Source: Bacteroides intestinalis (GTDB taxonomy: Bacteria; Bacteroidota; Bacteroidia; Bacteroidales; Bacteroidaceae). Taken from it: DNA of 64,000 nt. The stretch spans positions 4,106 through 68,105 of the forward strand of contig NZ_QRZF01000027.1 in NCBI RefSeq assembly GCF_003464595.1, written 5' to 3'. This document shows, piece after piece, positions 33,212 through 42,903 of the stretch. The stretch's first letter is position 1. Each line of letters opens with the position of its first letter. The position numbers were made by a program, and so were the translations under genes. A model generated the notes under the pieces. It searched no databases and was not told the origin of the DNA. It saw nothing but the letters and a program-made list of their open reading frames with translations.

Positions 33212-35470
33212 ATGACAGTAGAAGAATTGAAAAACAAAGTACTGCAAGATGTACCCATCACACAGGCAGAAGCAGAATGGCTGGCTACACAGCCGGATAA
33301 GGAAGGCCTTTATGAAGCGGCACACGAGATTACGACCGCACGGGCATCACAGGAATTTGATATGTGTTCCATCATCAATGCAAAATCCGGCCGCTGCCCT
33401 GAGAATTGCAAATGGTGTGCCCAATCATCACACTATAAGACAAAAGCGGATGTTTACGATCTGGTGGATAAGGAGGAATGCCTGCGTCATGCACTACACA
33501 ACGAATCACAAGGCGTGGCACGCTTCTCATTGGTAACCAGTGGACGGAAACCTTCAGGAAAGAATATAGAAAAACTGTGTGAAGCAGCACGCTATATGAG
33601 GCAAAAAAGTTCCATTCAACTCTGTGCTTCACTGGGATTACTGAACGAAGACGAACTACGTGCTTTGTATACAGCAGGCGTGACGCGCTACCACTGTAAT
33701 TTGGAAACTGCCCCAAGCCACTTCCCTACCCTATGCAGCACACATACGCAGGAAGAAAAACTACAGACACTGGCAGCCGCCCGCCGCGTAGGAATGGATA
33801 TCTGTTGCGGCGGTATCATCGGTATGGGGGAGACAGCTAAACAACGAATTGAATTCGCCTTTACATTGAGAGATTTGAAAGTACCTTCCATTCCCCTGAA
33901 TCTGTTGCAACCCATCCCGGGAACACCGCTGGAAAACCAAACTCAACTGACAGAAGAAGAAGTGCTGACCACCATTGCTTTGTTCCGTTTCATCAATCCG
34001 ACAGCTTATCTGCGATTTGCAGGCGGACGTTCTCAGTTGACAAAAGAAGCTGTGAAAAAATCCTTGTTCATAGGTGTGAACTCCGCCATCGTGGGAGATT
34101 TGCTGACTACTCTCGGATCTAAAGTTTCGGAAGACAAAGCGCTGATAGAAGATGCGGGATATCGTTTCAGCGACTCACAATTCGACAGGGAACATTTATG
34201 GCATCCTTATACATCGACCACTAACCCGCTCCCTGTATATAAAGTGAAACGCGGAGACGGGGCAACCATTACGCTGGAAAACGGACAGGTGCTCATAGAA
34301 GGCATGTCTTCCTGGTGGTGTATGGTGCACGGATACAATAACCCGATACTGAATCAGGCTCTCCGGGAGCAAACGGAAAAGATGTCACACGTCATGTTCG
34401 GTGGACTGACACATGACCCAGCCATAGAACTGGGCAAATTACTGTTGCCACTTGTACCGCCATCCATGCAAAAGATATTTTATGCAGACTCAGGTTCGGT
34501 AGCTGTGGAGGTAACTATGAAAATGGCTGTACAGTATTGGTATGCCATGAGTCAGTCAGCTCCGGATCGGGCACATCTGGCTAAAAAAAGTAATTTTGTG
34601 ACCATTCGGCGCGGTTATCACGGAGATACCTGGAATGCAATGTCCGTATGCGATCCCGTAACTGGAATGCATTCCCTGTTCGGTTCGGCATTACCGGTAC
34701 GGTACTTTTCTTCCCGTCCGCAATCACGGTTCGATGGCGACTGGGATGCGGATGATGCACTGGAACTGCTGGATATTATAGAAAAACATCATGAAGAACT
34801 GGCAGCACTGATTCTGGAACCCATCGTTCAGGGTGCAGGCGGCATGTGGTTCTATCATCCGCAATTCTTGCGGGAAGCTGCCAGAATATGCAAGGAATAT
34901 AATATATTACTGATCTTTGATGAAATAGCCACTGGATTCGGGCGTACAGGCAAGATGTTTGCTTGGGAATATGCAGGCGTGGAACCGGATATTATGTGCA
35001 TAGGAAAAGCACTGACAGGTGGATACATGACCCTGTCCGCAGTGCTGACCAGGAATGAAGTGGCGGATGCGATTTCCAATCACGCACCGGGAGCTTTCAT
35101 GCACGGCCCCACATTTATGGGAAACCCACTGGCATGTGCGGTGGCATGCGCCTCCATACGCTTGCTGACTTCACCCGAATATGACTGGCAGGGAAAAGTG
35201 AACCGCATTGAAGAACAGTTGTGGCGTGAACTGGAACCAGCACTACTACTTCCGCAGGTAGCAGATGTCCGTGTATTGGGTGCCATCGGAGTGATTGAAG
35301 TACAAGACCCGGTAGACATGGCCTGGATGCAGAAACGATTTGTGGAAGAAGGCATTTGGGTACGCCCCTTTGGAAAACTGGTATACATCATGCCACCGTT
35401 TATCATAGAACCGGAGCAGTTGACAAAGCTGACAAGTGGATTGTTGAAGATTATAGGAGAAATGGAATGA
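33212..35470 (+). CDS. bioBA: Bifunctional biotin synthase / DAPA aminotransferase (BioB-BioA fusion)
   Basis: 752 residues from the ATG at 33212; the frame to 33179 lies in the hairpin region. Residues 1 to about 318 are biotin synthase, a radical SAM enzyme with the 4Fe-4S cysteines Cys62, Cys66 and Cys69 ([10 protein letters not shown]) and the FAGGRSQL segment near its end. Residues about 330-752 are the PLP enzyme that makes 7,8-diaminopelargonate using SAM (HLWHPYTS start, [10 protein letters not shown], Lys599 in CIGKALTGG). Fusion joins the first-after-KAPA step and the last step of the pathway in one chain. BioF overlaps its stop by 4 nt. Confidence 0.95.
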   Translation: MTVEELKNKVLQDVPITQAEAEWLATQPDKEGLYEAAHEITTARASQEFDMCSIINAKSGRCPENCKWCAQSSHYKTKADVYDLVDKEECLRHALHNESQGVARFSLVTSGRKPSGKNIEKLCEAARYMRQKSSIQLCASLGLLNEDELRALYTAGVTRYHCNLETAPSHFPTLCSTHTQEEKLQTLAAARRVGMDICCGGIIGMGETAKQRIEFAFTLRDLKVPSIPLNLLQPIPGTPLENQTQLTEEEVLTTIALFRFINPTAYLRFAGGRSQLTKEAVKKSLFIGVNSAIVGDLLTTLGSKVSEDKALIEDAGYRFSDSQFDREHLWHPYTSTTNPLPVYKVKRGDGATITLENGQVLIEGMSSWWCMVHGYNNPILNQALREQTEKMSHVMFGGLTHDPAIELGKLLLPLVPPSMQKIFYADSGSVAVEVTMKMAVQYWYAMSQSAPDRAHLAKKSNFVTIRRGYHGDTWNAMSVCDPVTGMHSLFGSALPVRYFSSRPQSRFDGDWDADDALELLDIIEKHHEELAALILEPIVQGAGGMWFYHPQFLREAARICKEYNILLIFDEIATGFGRTGKMFAWEYAGVEPDIMCIGKALTGGYMTLSAVLTRNEVADAISNHAPGAFMHGPTFMGNPLACAVACASIRLLTSPEYDWQGKVNRIEEQLWRELEPALLLPQVADVRVLGAIGVIEVQDPVDMAWMQKRFVEEGIWVRPFGKLVYIMPPFIIEPEQLTKLTSGLLKIIGEME

Positions 35471-36621
35471 GTATAATAGAGCAAATGCAGCAGGAGCTGC
35501 AAGAACTGAAAGAGAGCAGTAATCTGCGGACATTGCCCGACCTGATCCATGAAGGACGGGATGTGATCGCAAACGGACAGCGAATGCTAAATCTTTCCTC
35601 TAATGATTATCTGGGACTGGCTGCAGACCGGACCTTACGGGAAGAGTTTCTACAAGAACTGACAGCCGACAGTTTTTTGCCAACATCTTCCTCATCACGT
35701 CTATTAACAGGTAACTTCACCATCTATAAGGAACTGGAACAGACGCTCGCAGAACTCTTCGGAACTGAAGCAGCACTGGTTTTCAACAGTGGTTATCACG
35801 CTAATACAGGTATTCTACCTGCCGTGAGCGATGTGCAGACTCTGATACTGGCAGATAAACTGGTACACGCAAGCCTGATTGACGGTATTCGACTTTCGAC
35901 AGCAAAATGTATCCGTTACCGGCACAATGATCTGAAACAACTGGAACGATTACTGGCTGAAAATCATGCGGTATACAGACAGGTGATTATTGTCACCGAA
36001 AGCATTTTCAGCATGGACGGAGATATAGCCGATCTGAAAGAACTGGTACGACTGAAACATATGTATGAGAATGTGTTACTCTACGTGGATGAAGCACACG
36101 CTTTCGGAGCGCGGGGTGAACAAGGACTGGGTTGCGCTGAAGAAGCCGGATGTATTCGGGAGATTGATTTTCTGGTAGGGACTTTTGGCAAAGCAGCCGC
36201 ATCAGCTGGAGCATATATCGTTTGCCAGCACACCATCCGGGAGTATCTGGTGAACAGGATGCGGACACTTATTTTTACAACAGCTCTTCCTCCGGTAAAT
36301 ATCGCATGGACTTTGTTTGTGGTGCGGCGATTGGCTGAATTCAGGGAGCGAAGAATGCATTTAGAAAATATCAGTAATATCCTTCGCGAAGCTTTAAAAG
36401 AAAAAGGATATACTTGTCCGAGTGGCAGTTATATAGTACCGATGATTGTAGGGAAAAGCTCAGACACGATTCTGAGGGCGGAAGAGTTACAGCGACATGG
36501 GTTTTATGCCTTGCCGGTGCGGCCTCCTACAGTTCCGGAGGGGACATCACGCATTCGTTTTTCGTTGACGGCGGAGATAAGGGAAGAAGAAATCAGGGAA
36601 TTGATAAAAATAATTATATAG
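35467..36621 (+). CDS. bioF: 8-amino-7-oxononanoate synthase BioF
   Basis: 384 residues from the ATG at 35467, which overlaps the bioBA stop as ATGA. This PLP enzyme condenses pimeloyl-ACP with L-alanine. The catalytic Lys242 is in [23 protein letters not shown] near the N-terminus, [11 protein letters not shown] and [11 protein letters not shown] are typical. The four-base overlap implies coupled translation with the fused enzyme. Confidence 0.95.
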   Translation: MSIIEQMQQELQELKESSNLRTLPDLIHEGRDVIANGQRMLNLSSNDYLGLAADRTLREEFLQELTADSFLPTSSSSRLLTGNFTIYKELEQTLAELFGTEAALVFNSGYHANTGILPAVSDVQTLILADKLVHASLIDGIRLSTAKCIRYRHNDLKQLERLLAENHAVYRQVIIVTESIFSMDGDIADLKELVRLKHMYENVLLYVDEAHAFGARGEQGLGCAEEAGCIREIDFLVGTFGKAAASAGAYIVCQHTIREYLVNRMRTLIFTTALPPVNIAWTLFVVRRLAEFRERRMHLENISNILREALKEKGYTCPSGSYIVPMIVGKSSDTILRAEELQRHGFYALPVRPPTVPEGTSRIRFSLTAEIREEEIRELIKIII

Positions 36622-36701
36622 ATACACGGACGACGCGGATGAAACGGACGAACACGGATTTTGATTTTTATCCGCGTACCTTCTAAAAAACATACAGGAT
36701 T
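36622..36701. repeat. Intergenic CACGGA-rich spacer
   Basis: This 80-bp gap is the only sizable one in the bio operon. It has several near-repeats of ACACGGA/ACGCGGA/AACGGACGA and an inverted CGCGGAT...ATCCGCG pair that can form a stem. It resembles short repetitive spacers seen between Bacteroides genes. I see no promoter in it. Confidence 0.35.
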
Positions 36702-37400
36702 ATGAAACAAGTTTATATAATAAAAGGCGGGCATCGCCGACTGTTACTATTCTTTGCAGGATGGGGAGCCGATGAAACACCATTCAAAGATTATCAACCT
36801 GCGGACAGTGATTATATGCTCTGTTACGATTACCGGACACTGGATTTTGATGCTTCATTGCTGAAAGGATATCAGGAGATCAATGTCATCGGTTGGTCAA
36901 TGGGTGTATGGGCTGCATCTCGGGTAATGGATAAATTACAGGAAACAGATACATCTCTCATAATCAAAAATAGTATAGCCATTAACGGCACTCCCTATCC
37001 TATTGATGATACATGCGGCATTCCATCCGCTATTTATCACGGAACCCTGGAAGGACTGACAGGGCCTTCCCTGAATAAGTTTCTTAGAAGGATGTGCTTC
37101 AACGGAGAGGCATTCAAAGAGTTTCTGAACATTACTCCCAGACGGCCGTTGGAAGAACTGAAAGAAGAACTGGCAGAAATAGAGCGCATATATCTCACAC
37201 AACCTACCACCTCATTCCATTGGCTACAAGCGGTAGTGGGAAGTAACGACCGTATCATTCCACCCGATAATCAACTGAATGCCTGGCGTAAAGAAGAAGA
37301 GAATAACCGGAAAAAGATACGGGTACATTATACGGAAGATGCTCATTATCAAGTTGAGTTGTTCCAACACTATTTGCAAGATATATGGACAAAAGATTGA
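36702..37400 (+). CDS. bioG: Pimeloyl-ACP methyl ester esterase BioG
   Basis: A 232-residue alpha/beta hydrolase that removes the methyl group from pimeloyl-ACP methyl ester. The opening (LLLFFAGWGADETPF) and nucleophile elbow VIGWSMGVWAA with Ser66 are the BioG (DUF452) signature. It differs from BioH by the FAGWG pattern and short length. HYQVELF near the C-terminus may hold the catalytic His. BioC overlaps its 3' end by 16 nt. Confidence 0.92.
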   Translation: MKQVYIIKGGHRRLLLFFAGWGADETPFKDYQPADSDYMLCYDYRTLDFDASLLKGYQEINVIGWSMGVWAASRVMDKLQETDTSLIIKNSIAINGTPYPIDDTCGIPSAIYHGTLEGLTGPSLNKFLRRMCFNGEAFKEFLNITPRRPLEELKEELAEIERIYLTQPTTSFHWLQAVVGSNDRIIPPDNQLNAWRKEEENNRKKIRVHYTEDAHYQVELFQHYLQDIWTKD

Positions 37401-38140
37401 TTGCAGAACGATTTGCCCGTGCACGGGATACCTACTCACGCGAAGCACGGGTACAACAACAGGTAGCCGAGAAAATGTTACAGCTACTGACAGAGCATAC
37501 TTCCCTCTTTCATCGTATCGTGGAATTTGGATGTGGTACAGGCAGTTATTCCAGGTTATTGTTGGACAAGCTGCAACCGGAATGTTTGCTGCTGAATGAT
37601 CTATGTCCGGAAATGAGAGAGTGTCTTGCTGATTTGCTTCCACAAAATATGGTGCAATTCATTCCCGGAGATGCCGAAGCTCTGGACTTTCCCGAAGGAA
37701 CGGATTTAATTACTTCCTGTTCTACCTTGCAATGGTTTAATGATCCGGAAGCGTTCTTCACCCGTTGTCATCGTTTCCTGTCGGAAGACGGTTATTTGGC
37801 TTTCAGTACTTTTGGCGCTGAGAATATGCGCGAAATCCGTATGCTCACCGGACATGGGCTTGAGTATCTGCCGATAGAAACGTTGAAAGAACTGCTGGCT
37901 CCTTATTTTGAGACTGTATATGCGGAAGAGGAAATTGTCTCTCTACCCTTTAATACTCCACTCCAGGTATTGCAACATCTGAAAGAAACCGGAGTAACAG
38001 GAACGGAAAAGAAAGTATGGACACGGGGACGGTTACAAACCTTCTGTAACGGATATACCGAGCAGTTCAGTCGGGAAGATGGAAACGTCACTCTGACGTA
38101 CCATCCTATTTATATTGTCACACGAAAGAAAAACAAATAA
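37385..38140 (+). CDS. bioC: Malonyl-ACP O-methyltransferase BioC
   Basis: A 251-residue SAM-dependent methyltransferase that starts pimelate synthesis by masking the malonyl carboxyl group. FARARDTYSREARVQQ at the N-terminus and motif I VEFGCGTGSYS (residues 46-56) are typical. STLQWFNDPEAF and the YLAFSTFG segment are also characteristic of BioC. The gene overlaps bioG and is followed after 4 nt by bioD. Confidence 0.93.
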   Translation: MDKRLIAERFARARDTYSREARVQQQVAEKMLQLLTEHTSLFHRIVEFGCGTGSYSRLLLDKLQPECLLLNDLCPEMRECLADLLPQNMVQFIPGDAEALDFPEGTDLITSCSTLQWFNDPEAFFTRCHRFLSEDGYLAFSTFGAENMREIRMLTGHGLEYLPIETLKELLAPYFETVYAEEEIVSLPFNTPLQVLQHLKETGVTGTEKKVWTRGRLQTFCNGYTEQFSREDGNVTLTYHPIYIVTRKKNK

Positions 38141-38144
38141 AGCA

Positions 38145-38786
38145 ATGGAAAACAATGTGTATTTTATCAGCGGTATCGACACAGATGCCGGAAAATCTTA
38201 TTGTACAGCTTATTATGCCTGTGAATTGATTCGCAGCGGTAAACGCGTTATCACGCAGAAATTCATCCAGACAGGTAACAGCGGTCATTCTGAAGATATA
38301 GACCTGCATCGTCGTCTCATGGGAATTGGTATGACAGAAGAAGACCGTGAAGGATTAACCATGCCTGAGATCTTCTCTTATCCTTGTTCTCCCCATCTGG
38401 CAGCACGCATTGACAACCGCCCCATTGATTTCGGGAAGATAGAAGATGCCACGCAAGAACTTGCCCGACGCTATGATGTGGTACTTGTAGAAGGTGCAGG
38501 CGGACTAATGGTGCCACTGACCGAGGATTACCTGACGATTGATTATATTGCAGAAAAGCAGTATCCGCTAGTATTCGTGACTTCTGGGAAACTGGGAAGT
38601 ATCAATCATACATTGCTGAGCTTTGAAGCAATCCGTAACAGAGGAATTCAGCTGGACACGGTATTGTACAATCTCTATCCTACCGTGGAAGATACTACGA
38701 TACAGGAGGATACGATGCAATATATCCACCGGTATCTGGATAAATACTTTCCGGGAAGTAAGTTTATAGTGGTACCCGTAATGTAG
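38145..38786 (+). CDS. bioD: Dethiobiotin synthetase BioD
   Basis: 213 residues from the ATG at 38145; the longer frame lies inside bioC. BioD closes the ureido ring with ATP and CO2. The P-loop is GIDTDAGKS (residues 10-18), with Ile and Ser where many family members have Thr. VEGAGGLMVPLTEDY is the second signature. It is the last gene of the biotin operon; the next gene has its own -7 box. Confidence 0.93.
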   Translation: MENNVYFISGIDTDAGKSYCTAYYACELIRSGKRVITQKFIQTGNSGHSEDIDLHRRLMGIGMTEEDREGLTMPEIFSYPCSPHLAARIDNRPIDFGKIEDATQELARRYDVVLVEGAGGLMVPLTEDYLTIDYIAEKQYPLVFVTSGKLGSINHTLLSFEAIRNRGIQLDTVLYNLYPTVEDTTIQEDTMQYIHRYLDKYFPGSKFIVVPVM

Positions 38787-38836
38787 CTCGTAGCTTGTTA
38801 TTTCCTAAACTTGCGCGTATAATCATATTTTTTGTG

Positions 38837-38844
38837 TACATTTG
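38837..38844 (+). promoter_or_regulatory. -7 box for the glycosyltransferase gene
   Basis: TACATTTG (TAnnTTTG), 25 nt before the start at 38870. A possible TTGC -33 lies at 38811-38814, slightly too far away. Confidence 0.5.
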
Positions 38845-38869
38845 CAACACAAAAACGTCATACGACCAC

Positions 38870-40042
38870 ATGGAAACATTAACATTCAATACTACAGAAC
38901 AAGCATTACTTGCCGCTGTCGGTATCCTTTTCCTGATTCAACTCCTTTATTACTTTTGTCTTTATAATCGTATACATATCCGTAGCCGTGCCGTAAAGCG
39001 AAGTGATATACATTTTTCACAGGAATTACCACCCTTATCGGTCATTATCTATGCCCGTGAAGAAGTGGAAAATCTGCGCCGGAATCTGACCGCAGTATTA
39101 GAACAGGATTATCCGCAATTTGAAGTTATCGTCATCAACGATGGCAATACGGATGAAAGTGAAGATTACCTGACGCTGCAAGGAGAAAAGTATCCAAACC
39201 TGTATCATAGTTTCGTTCCAAGCTCTTCACGCTATATCAGTCGCAAGAAGCTGGCCATCACTCTTGGAATAAAAGCAAGTAAATACGACTGGCTTGTGTT
39301 TATCGAAGCAAACTGCCTTCCCGAAAGTGACCAATGGTTGCGTACCATGGCACGTAATTTTACCTCGCGTACACAAATCGTATTGGGTTATAGTGGATAT
39401 GAACGTGGAAAAGGCTGGCTGCACAAACGGGCATCTTTCGACAATCTGTTCACTTCCATGCGCTATCTGGGCTATGCATTAGCCGGAAAGCCTTATATGG
39501 GAATCGGCCGCAATATGGCCTACCGGAAGGAGTTATTCTATGCCCAGAAAGGCTTTTCAGCACACCTTAATCTGCAACGTGGGGATGATGACTTATTTAT
39601 CAATAAAACGGCTACCTCAGAGAATACACGAGTAGAGACAGATGCAAATGCAGTGGTACGTGTGCAACCCGTTTTCCGCGCCAAAGACTGGTGGGAAGAG
39701 AAAATCAGCTATATGGCTACAGCACACTTTTATCGGGGAATACAGCGTAATTTATCCGGCTTTGAAACAACTACGCGTTTACTGTTTCATGCAGCATGGA
39801 TAACTACTCTGGTGATTGGAATACTGAACTTTCACTGGTTAGTAGCTGGTATTGCATTTCTGATGTTCGCTTTACGATATACTATGCAAGCTTTGATTAT
39901 CAATAAGACGGCAAAAGACCTCGGAGAAAAACGGCGTTACTTCTTTACCCTTCCGGTATTCGATATTTTACAGCCGATGCAATCACTTCGCTGGAAGCTT
40001 TATTGCCAGTTCAGAAAGAGAAATGATTTCCTAAGAAGATAA
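38870..40042 (+). CDS. Membrane-bound family 2 glycosyltransferase
   Basis: 390 residues from the ATG at 38870. A membrane helix at about 12-32 precedes a GT-A domain (LPPLSVIIYAREEVENLRRN, then FEVIVINDGNTDESEDY). Two C-terminal membrane helices lie around 305-345. Where GT2 enzymes have a DxD at the metal site this one reads FIEANCLPES. A later GDDDLFINK fits the ED acidic motif. The acceptor is unknown; this type often adds sugars to polysaccharides or lipids at the inner membrane. It probably forms a single-gene unit. Confidence 0.85.
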   Translation: METLTFNTTEQALLAAVGILFLIQLLYYFCLYNRIHIRSRAVKRSDIHFSQELPPLSVIIYAREEVENLRRNLTAVLEQDYPQFEVIVINDGNTDESEDYLTLQGEKYPNLYHSFVPSSSRYISRKKLAITLGIKASKYDWLVFIEANCLPESDQWLRTMARNFTSRTQIVLGYSGYERGKGWLHKRASFDNLFTSMRYLGYALAGKPYMGIGRNMAYRKELFYAQKGFSAHLNLQRGDDDLFINKTATSENTRVETDANAVVRVQPVFRAKDWWEEKISYMATAHFYRGIQRNLSGFETTTRLLFHAAWITTLVIGILNFHWLVAGIAFLMFALRYTMQALIINKTAKDLGEKRRYFFTLPVFDILQPMQSLRWKLYCQFRKRNDFLRR

Positions 40043-40050
40043 CATTTTCC

Positions 40051-40173
40051 AATGCCACACCTCATCGTCCCAAATGCCACATCTCAATAGAACAAATGCC
40101 ACACTTTATCACCCACGAAGTGTGGCATTTCACTTGTTAAGGTGTGGCATTTGGGACGATGAAATGTGGCATT
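40051..40173. repeat. Nested palindrome of six AAATGCCACA units
   Basis: Three copies of (A)AATGCCACA (starting near 40051, 40072 and 40094) are followed by three inverted copies (ending near 40130, 40152 and 40174). Nested arms pair perfectly: 40051-40059 with 40165-40173, 40062-40080 with 40144-40162 (19 bp) and 40094-40105 with 40119-40130 (12 bp). It fills the gap between convergent genes ending at 40042 and 40175, so it probably terminates both. The periodic unit is more elaborate than a terminator needs. Confidence 0.8.
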
Positions 40174-40174
40174 T

Positions 40175-41419
40175 CTATTCGTATCTCATAGAATTGGCAG
40201 GATGGATGCGTGTAATCAGGAAAGAAGGTCCTAAAAGCATCAGAACGGATGCCAGTAAAGTGCCGATATTTAATAATAAGAACAACAGGATACTGAAAGA
40301 TACAGGAACAGTATCCATATAATACGTTTCAGGGTCAAGCTTAAAGATTCCAAACCACTTTTGCAGGAAATAGAATGCCAATCCGATAGCATTGCCCCAT
40401 AGCATACCTTTTCCGATAAGAAAAACTGAGAACCAAAGGAATACCTTGCGTATGGTGGTATTGTTAGCACCAAGAGACTTCAGCACACCAATCATGGAAG
40501 TACGCTCAATGATGATAATCAATAAACCGGATACCATGGTAAAACCTGCTACGCCAGCCATCAATATCAATATTACCCAGATATTCACATCCAGAATACT
40601 GAGCCAAGAAAATATCTGGGGATTCAGCTGCTCCACGTTGCGCACGCAATAGTCTTCTCCGTACTTATCCTCTATTCCATTCAGATCAGCAGCAATCTGA
40701 TAGGTAGTTTCCTCAAGACGATCATAATCGCGTACCTGTAGTTCTGCACCGCTCACCTGCCCCGGCTCCCAGTTATTAAGACGATTTACGAGATATAAAT
40801 CTGTAAGGAGAAAGAGGTTATCGTATTCCGAGAAATTAGTCTGATAGATTCCCACAACCTGCAACCGGCGGGCACGGATATCATCCTGTATATAATAGGT
40901 ATCTATCTTATCTCCGAGTTTCAATCTTAACTTTGTAGCAAGTGCCTTAGAAATGACAACCCGATTGGAAGAAGCTGTATCACTGAACTGTGGTAACACT
41001 CCTTCCACCAAATGTTCACGGAAGAAAGCAGAATCAAACTCTGGTCCTACTCCTTTCAGAACCATACCCTGAAAATCTTCGGCAGTCTTCACCATACCCG
41101 GTTTAGTGGAATAGCGTTGTACATGCTTTATCTCAGGATATTCGGAAAGAATGGAGATAACACTATCATTCACCACCACAGGACGCGTTTCATAGGAACG
41201 TGCAGCATCCGAATTCGTAATCTGAATGTCCGAACCGAAACCTATGACTTTACCACGCACTTCGCTCTTGAACCCCACAATCACCGACACCGTAATAATC
41301 ATCACTGCCAGACCGATAGCAACACCTATCAGGGCAATGAGCACGGCAGGACGTGAAACTTGCTTTCCAGCATCTCTGTCGCGGTAAATACGTCGGGCCA
41401 AAAACAATGGCAGGCTCAT
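40175..41419 (-). CDS. LolC/LolE-like FtsX-family permease
   Basis: A 414-residue protein with four membrane helices: about 27-50, 275-300, 325-350 and 375-398. A large periplasmic domain lies between the first and second. The opening (LFLARRIYRD, then PAVLIALIGVAIGLAVMII) and VSGLLIIIIERTSMIGVLKSLGA are as in lipoprotein-releasing LolC/E and relatives. It works with an ATPase that is not encoded next to it. In Bacteroides one such protein can serve both LolC and LolE roles; that equivalence is inference here. The aminotransferase gene lies 67 nt upstream on the same strand. Confidence 0.82.
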   Translation of the reverse strand: MSLPLFLARRIYRDRDAGKQVSRPAVLIALIGVAIGLAVMIITVSVIVGFKSEVRGKVIGFGSDIQITNSDAARSYETRPVVVNDSVISILSEYPEIKHVQRYSTKPGMVKTAEDFQGMVLKGVGPEFDSAFFREHLVEGVLPQFSDTASSNRVVISKALATKLRLKLGDKIDTYYIQDDIRARRLQVVGIYQTNFSEYDNLFLLTDLYLVNRLNNWEPGQVSGAELQVRDYDRLEETTYQIAADLNGIEDKYGEDYCVRNVEQLNPQIFSWLSILDVNIWVILILMAGVAGFTMVSGLLIIIIERTSMIGVLKSLGANNTTIRKVFLWFSVFLIGKGMLWGNAIGLAFYFLQKWFGIFKLDPETYYMDTVPVSFSILLFLLLNIGTLLASVLMLLGPSFLITRIHPANSMRYE

Positions 41420-41440
41420 AGGGGTAATTAAAGATTAAAG

Positions 41441-41472
41441 TGATAGAGTGATAGAGTAATAGGGTGATATTT
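41441..41472. repeat. Short tandem repeat of TGATAGAG
   Basis: Four 8-nt units (two perfect, two degenerate) lie 22 nt upstream of the LolC/E-like start codon, between it and the aminotransferase stop. Such tracts can change length by slippage. No effect can be inferred. Confidence 0.4.
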
Positions 41473-41486
41473 ACCACCTTATTACA

Positions 41487-42686
41487 TTATTCCGTTCTTC
41501 CCGGATATGCCTCCAATGCCTTTGATAAGACAAAAAGCGCACGGGTCAAATCTTCCTTCTTCAACACATAAGCTATACGCACTTCATTCCGACCGGAACC
41601 GGGGGTAGTATAAAAGCCGGAAGCAGGTGCCATGAATACGGTTTGTCCTTCATACTCAAAGTCGGAAAGACACCAGGCACAGAACTTATCGGAATCATCT
41701 ACCGGAAGTTTGGCTACTGTATAGAATGCTCCCATAGGAATAGGCGAATATACACCGGGAATACGGTTTAATCCGTCTATCAGGCATTTACGGCGTTCTA
41801 CATATTCATCATACGTATCACGCAAGTAATCTTCATCGGCATCCAAAGAAGCTTCGGCAGCAATCTGACCAATCAACGGAGGACTGAGACGTGCCTGACA
41901 GAACTTCATTACAGCACTACGAATTTCCGCATTCTTCGTAATCAAAGCTCCGATACGGATACCACACTCCGAGTAACGCTTGGATACGGAGTCTATTAAT
42001 ACTACATTATCTTCGATACCTTCCAGATGGCAGGCAGAAATATAAGGAGAACCTGTATAAATGAATTCACGATACACCTCATCGGAGAAGAGGAACAAAT
42101 CATACTTCTTTACGAGATCACGTATCTGATTCATTTCGCGACGGGTATAAAGGTAACCAGTCGGATTATTAGGATTACAGATCAGGATAGCTCTGGTACG
42201 CTCATTAATCAGTTCTTCAAACTTTTCTACTTTAGGAAGTGAGAAACCTTCTTCTATCGTAGTGGCTATAGTACGAATTTTGGCACCGGCAGAAATAGCA
42301 AACGCCATATAATTGGCATAAGCCGGTTCGGGAACAATAATCTCGTCACCCGGATTAAGACACGCTAAGAAAGAAAACAATACAGCTTCTGAACCACCGG
42401 AAGTAATGATGATATCATCTGCCGTCAGCTTGATGTTGAACTTATCATAATAGCCCACCAGTTTTTCACGGTAACTACGATATCCGGCACTGGGGCTATA
42501 TTCCAGAACTTTCCGGTCGATATTGCGTATAGCATCAATCGCGACTTGCGGCGTGGGCAGGTCGGGTTGTCCGATGTTCAAGTGGAATACGTGCACTCCC
42601 CTTTGCTTGGCTGCATCAGCCAGAGGAGCCAGTTTTCTGATAGGAGACGCGGGCATCTCCGTTCCGCGAATAGATATTGCTGGCAT
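41487..42686 (-). CDS. Class I/II PLP aminotransferase (aspartate type)
   Basis: 399 residues from the ATG at 42686; the frame to 42752 adds a stretch unlike the family. The opening is RGTEMPASPIRKLAPLA, with NIGQPDLPTPQ for substrate binding. ICNPNNPTGYLYTR and SDEVYREF carry cofactor residues. SVSKRYSECGIRIGAL holds the likely PLP Lys, and NEVRIAYVL the carboxylate Arg. Specificity is not clear; aspartate or a branched or aromatic donor are all possible. A TACTTTTG -7 box lies upstream on the minus strand (42762-42769). Confidence 0.88.
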   Translation of the reverse strand: MPAISIRGTEMPASPIRKLAPLADAAKQRGVHVFHLNIGQPDLPTPQVAIDAIRNIDRKVLEYSPSAGYRSYREKLVGYYDKFNIKLTADDIIITSGGSEAVLFSFLACLNPGDEIIVPEPAYANYMAFAISAGAKIRTIATTIEEGFSLPKVEKFEELINERTRAILICNPNNPTGYLYTRREMNQIRDLVKKYDLFLFSDEVYREFIYTGSPYISACHLEGIEDNVVLIDSVSKRYSECGIRIGALITKNAEIRSAVMKFCQARLSPPLIGQIAAEASLDADEDYLRDTYDEYVERRKCLIDGLNRIPGVYSPIPMGAFYTVAKLPVDDSDKFCAWCLSDFEYEGQTVFMAPASGFYTTPGSGRNEVRIAYVLKKEDLTRALFVLSKALEAYPGRTE

Positions 42687-42862
42687 GTCTAAGTATTTAC
42701 AATTTGACAAATAAATGTTAACGATTGGCGATACACTTTCATATATATGCAATCAAAGGTGCAAAAGTAACACTTTATTTGAAATGACGGGAAAGCATTG
42801 GCAAAAAAGTTTAAAAACACTAGCTATGACTTAAAAGATAGTGATTGTATCAAAAGAAATTG

Positions 42863-42870
42863 TACCTTTG
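42863..42870 (+). promoter_or_regulatory. -7 box for the FucI/AraA-like gene
   Basis: TACCTTTG (TAnnTTTG), 33 nt before the start at 42904. Confidence 0.5.
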
Positions 42871-42903
42871 ATTATTCTCAAATCGTAAATCGTATACAAT
42901 GCC

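Noticed and set aside
40051..40173. The AAATGCCACA copies as a CRISPR array
   Set aside because: The units are about 10 nt, spaced by about 11 nt and half are inverted; there are no cas genes nearby.
40175..41419. Membership of the LolC/E-like permease in the large permease array
   Set aside because: It differs in sequence type, lies 5.5 kb away, and is separated by an oppositely oriented gene and a terminator.
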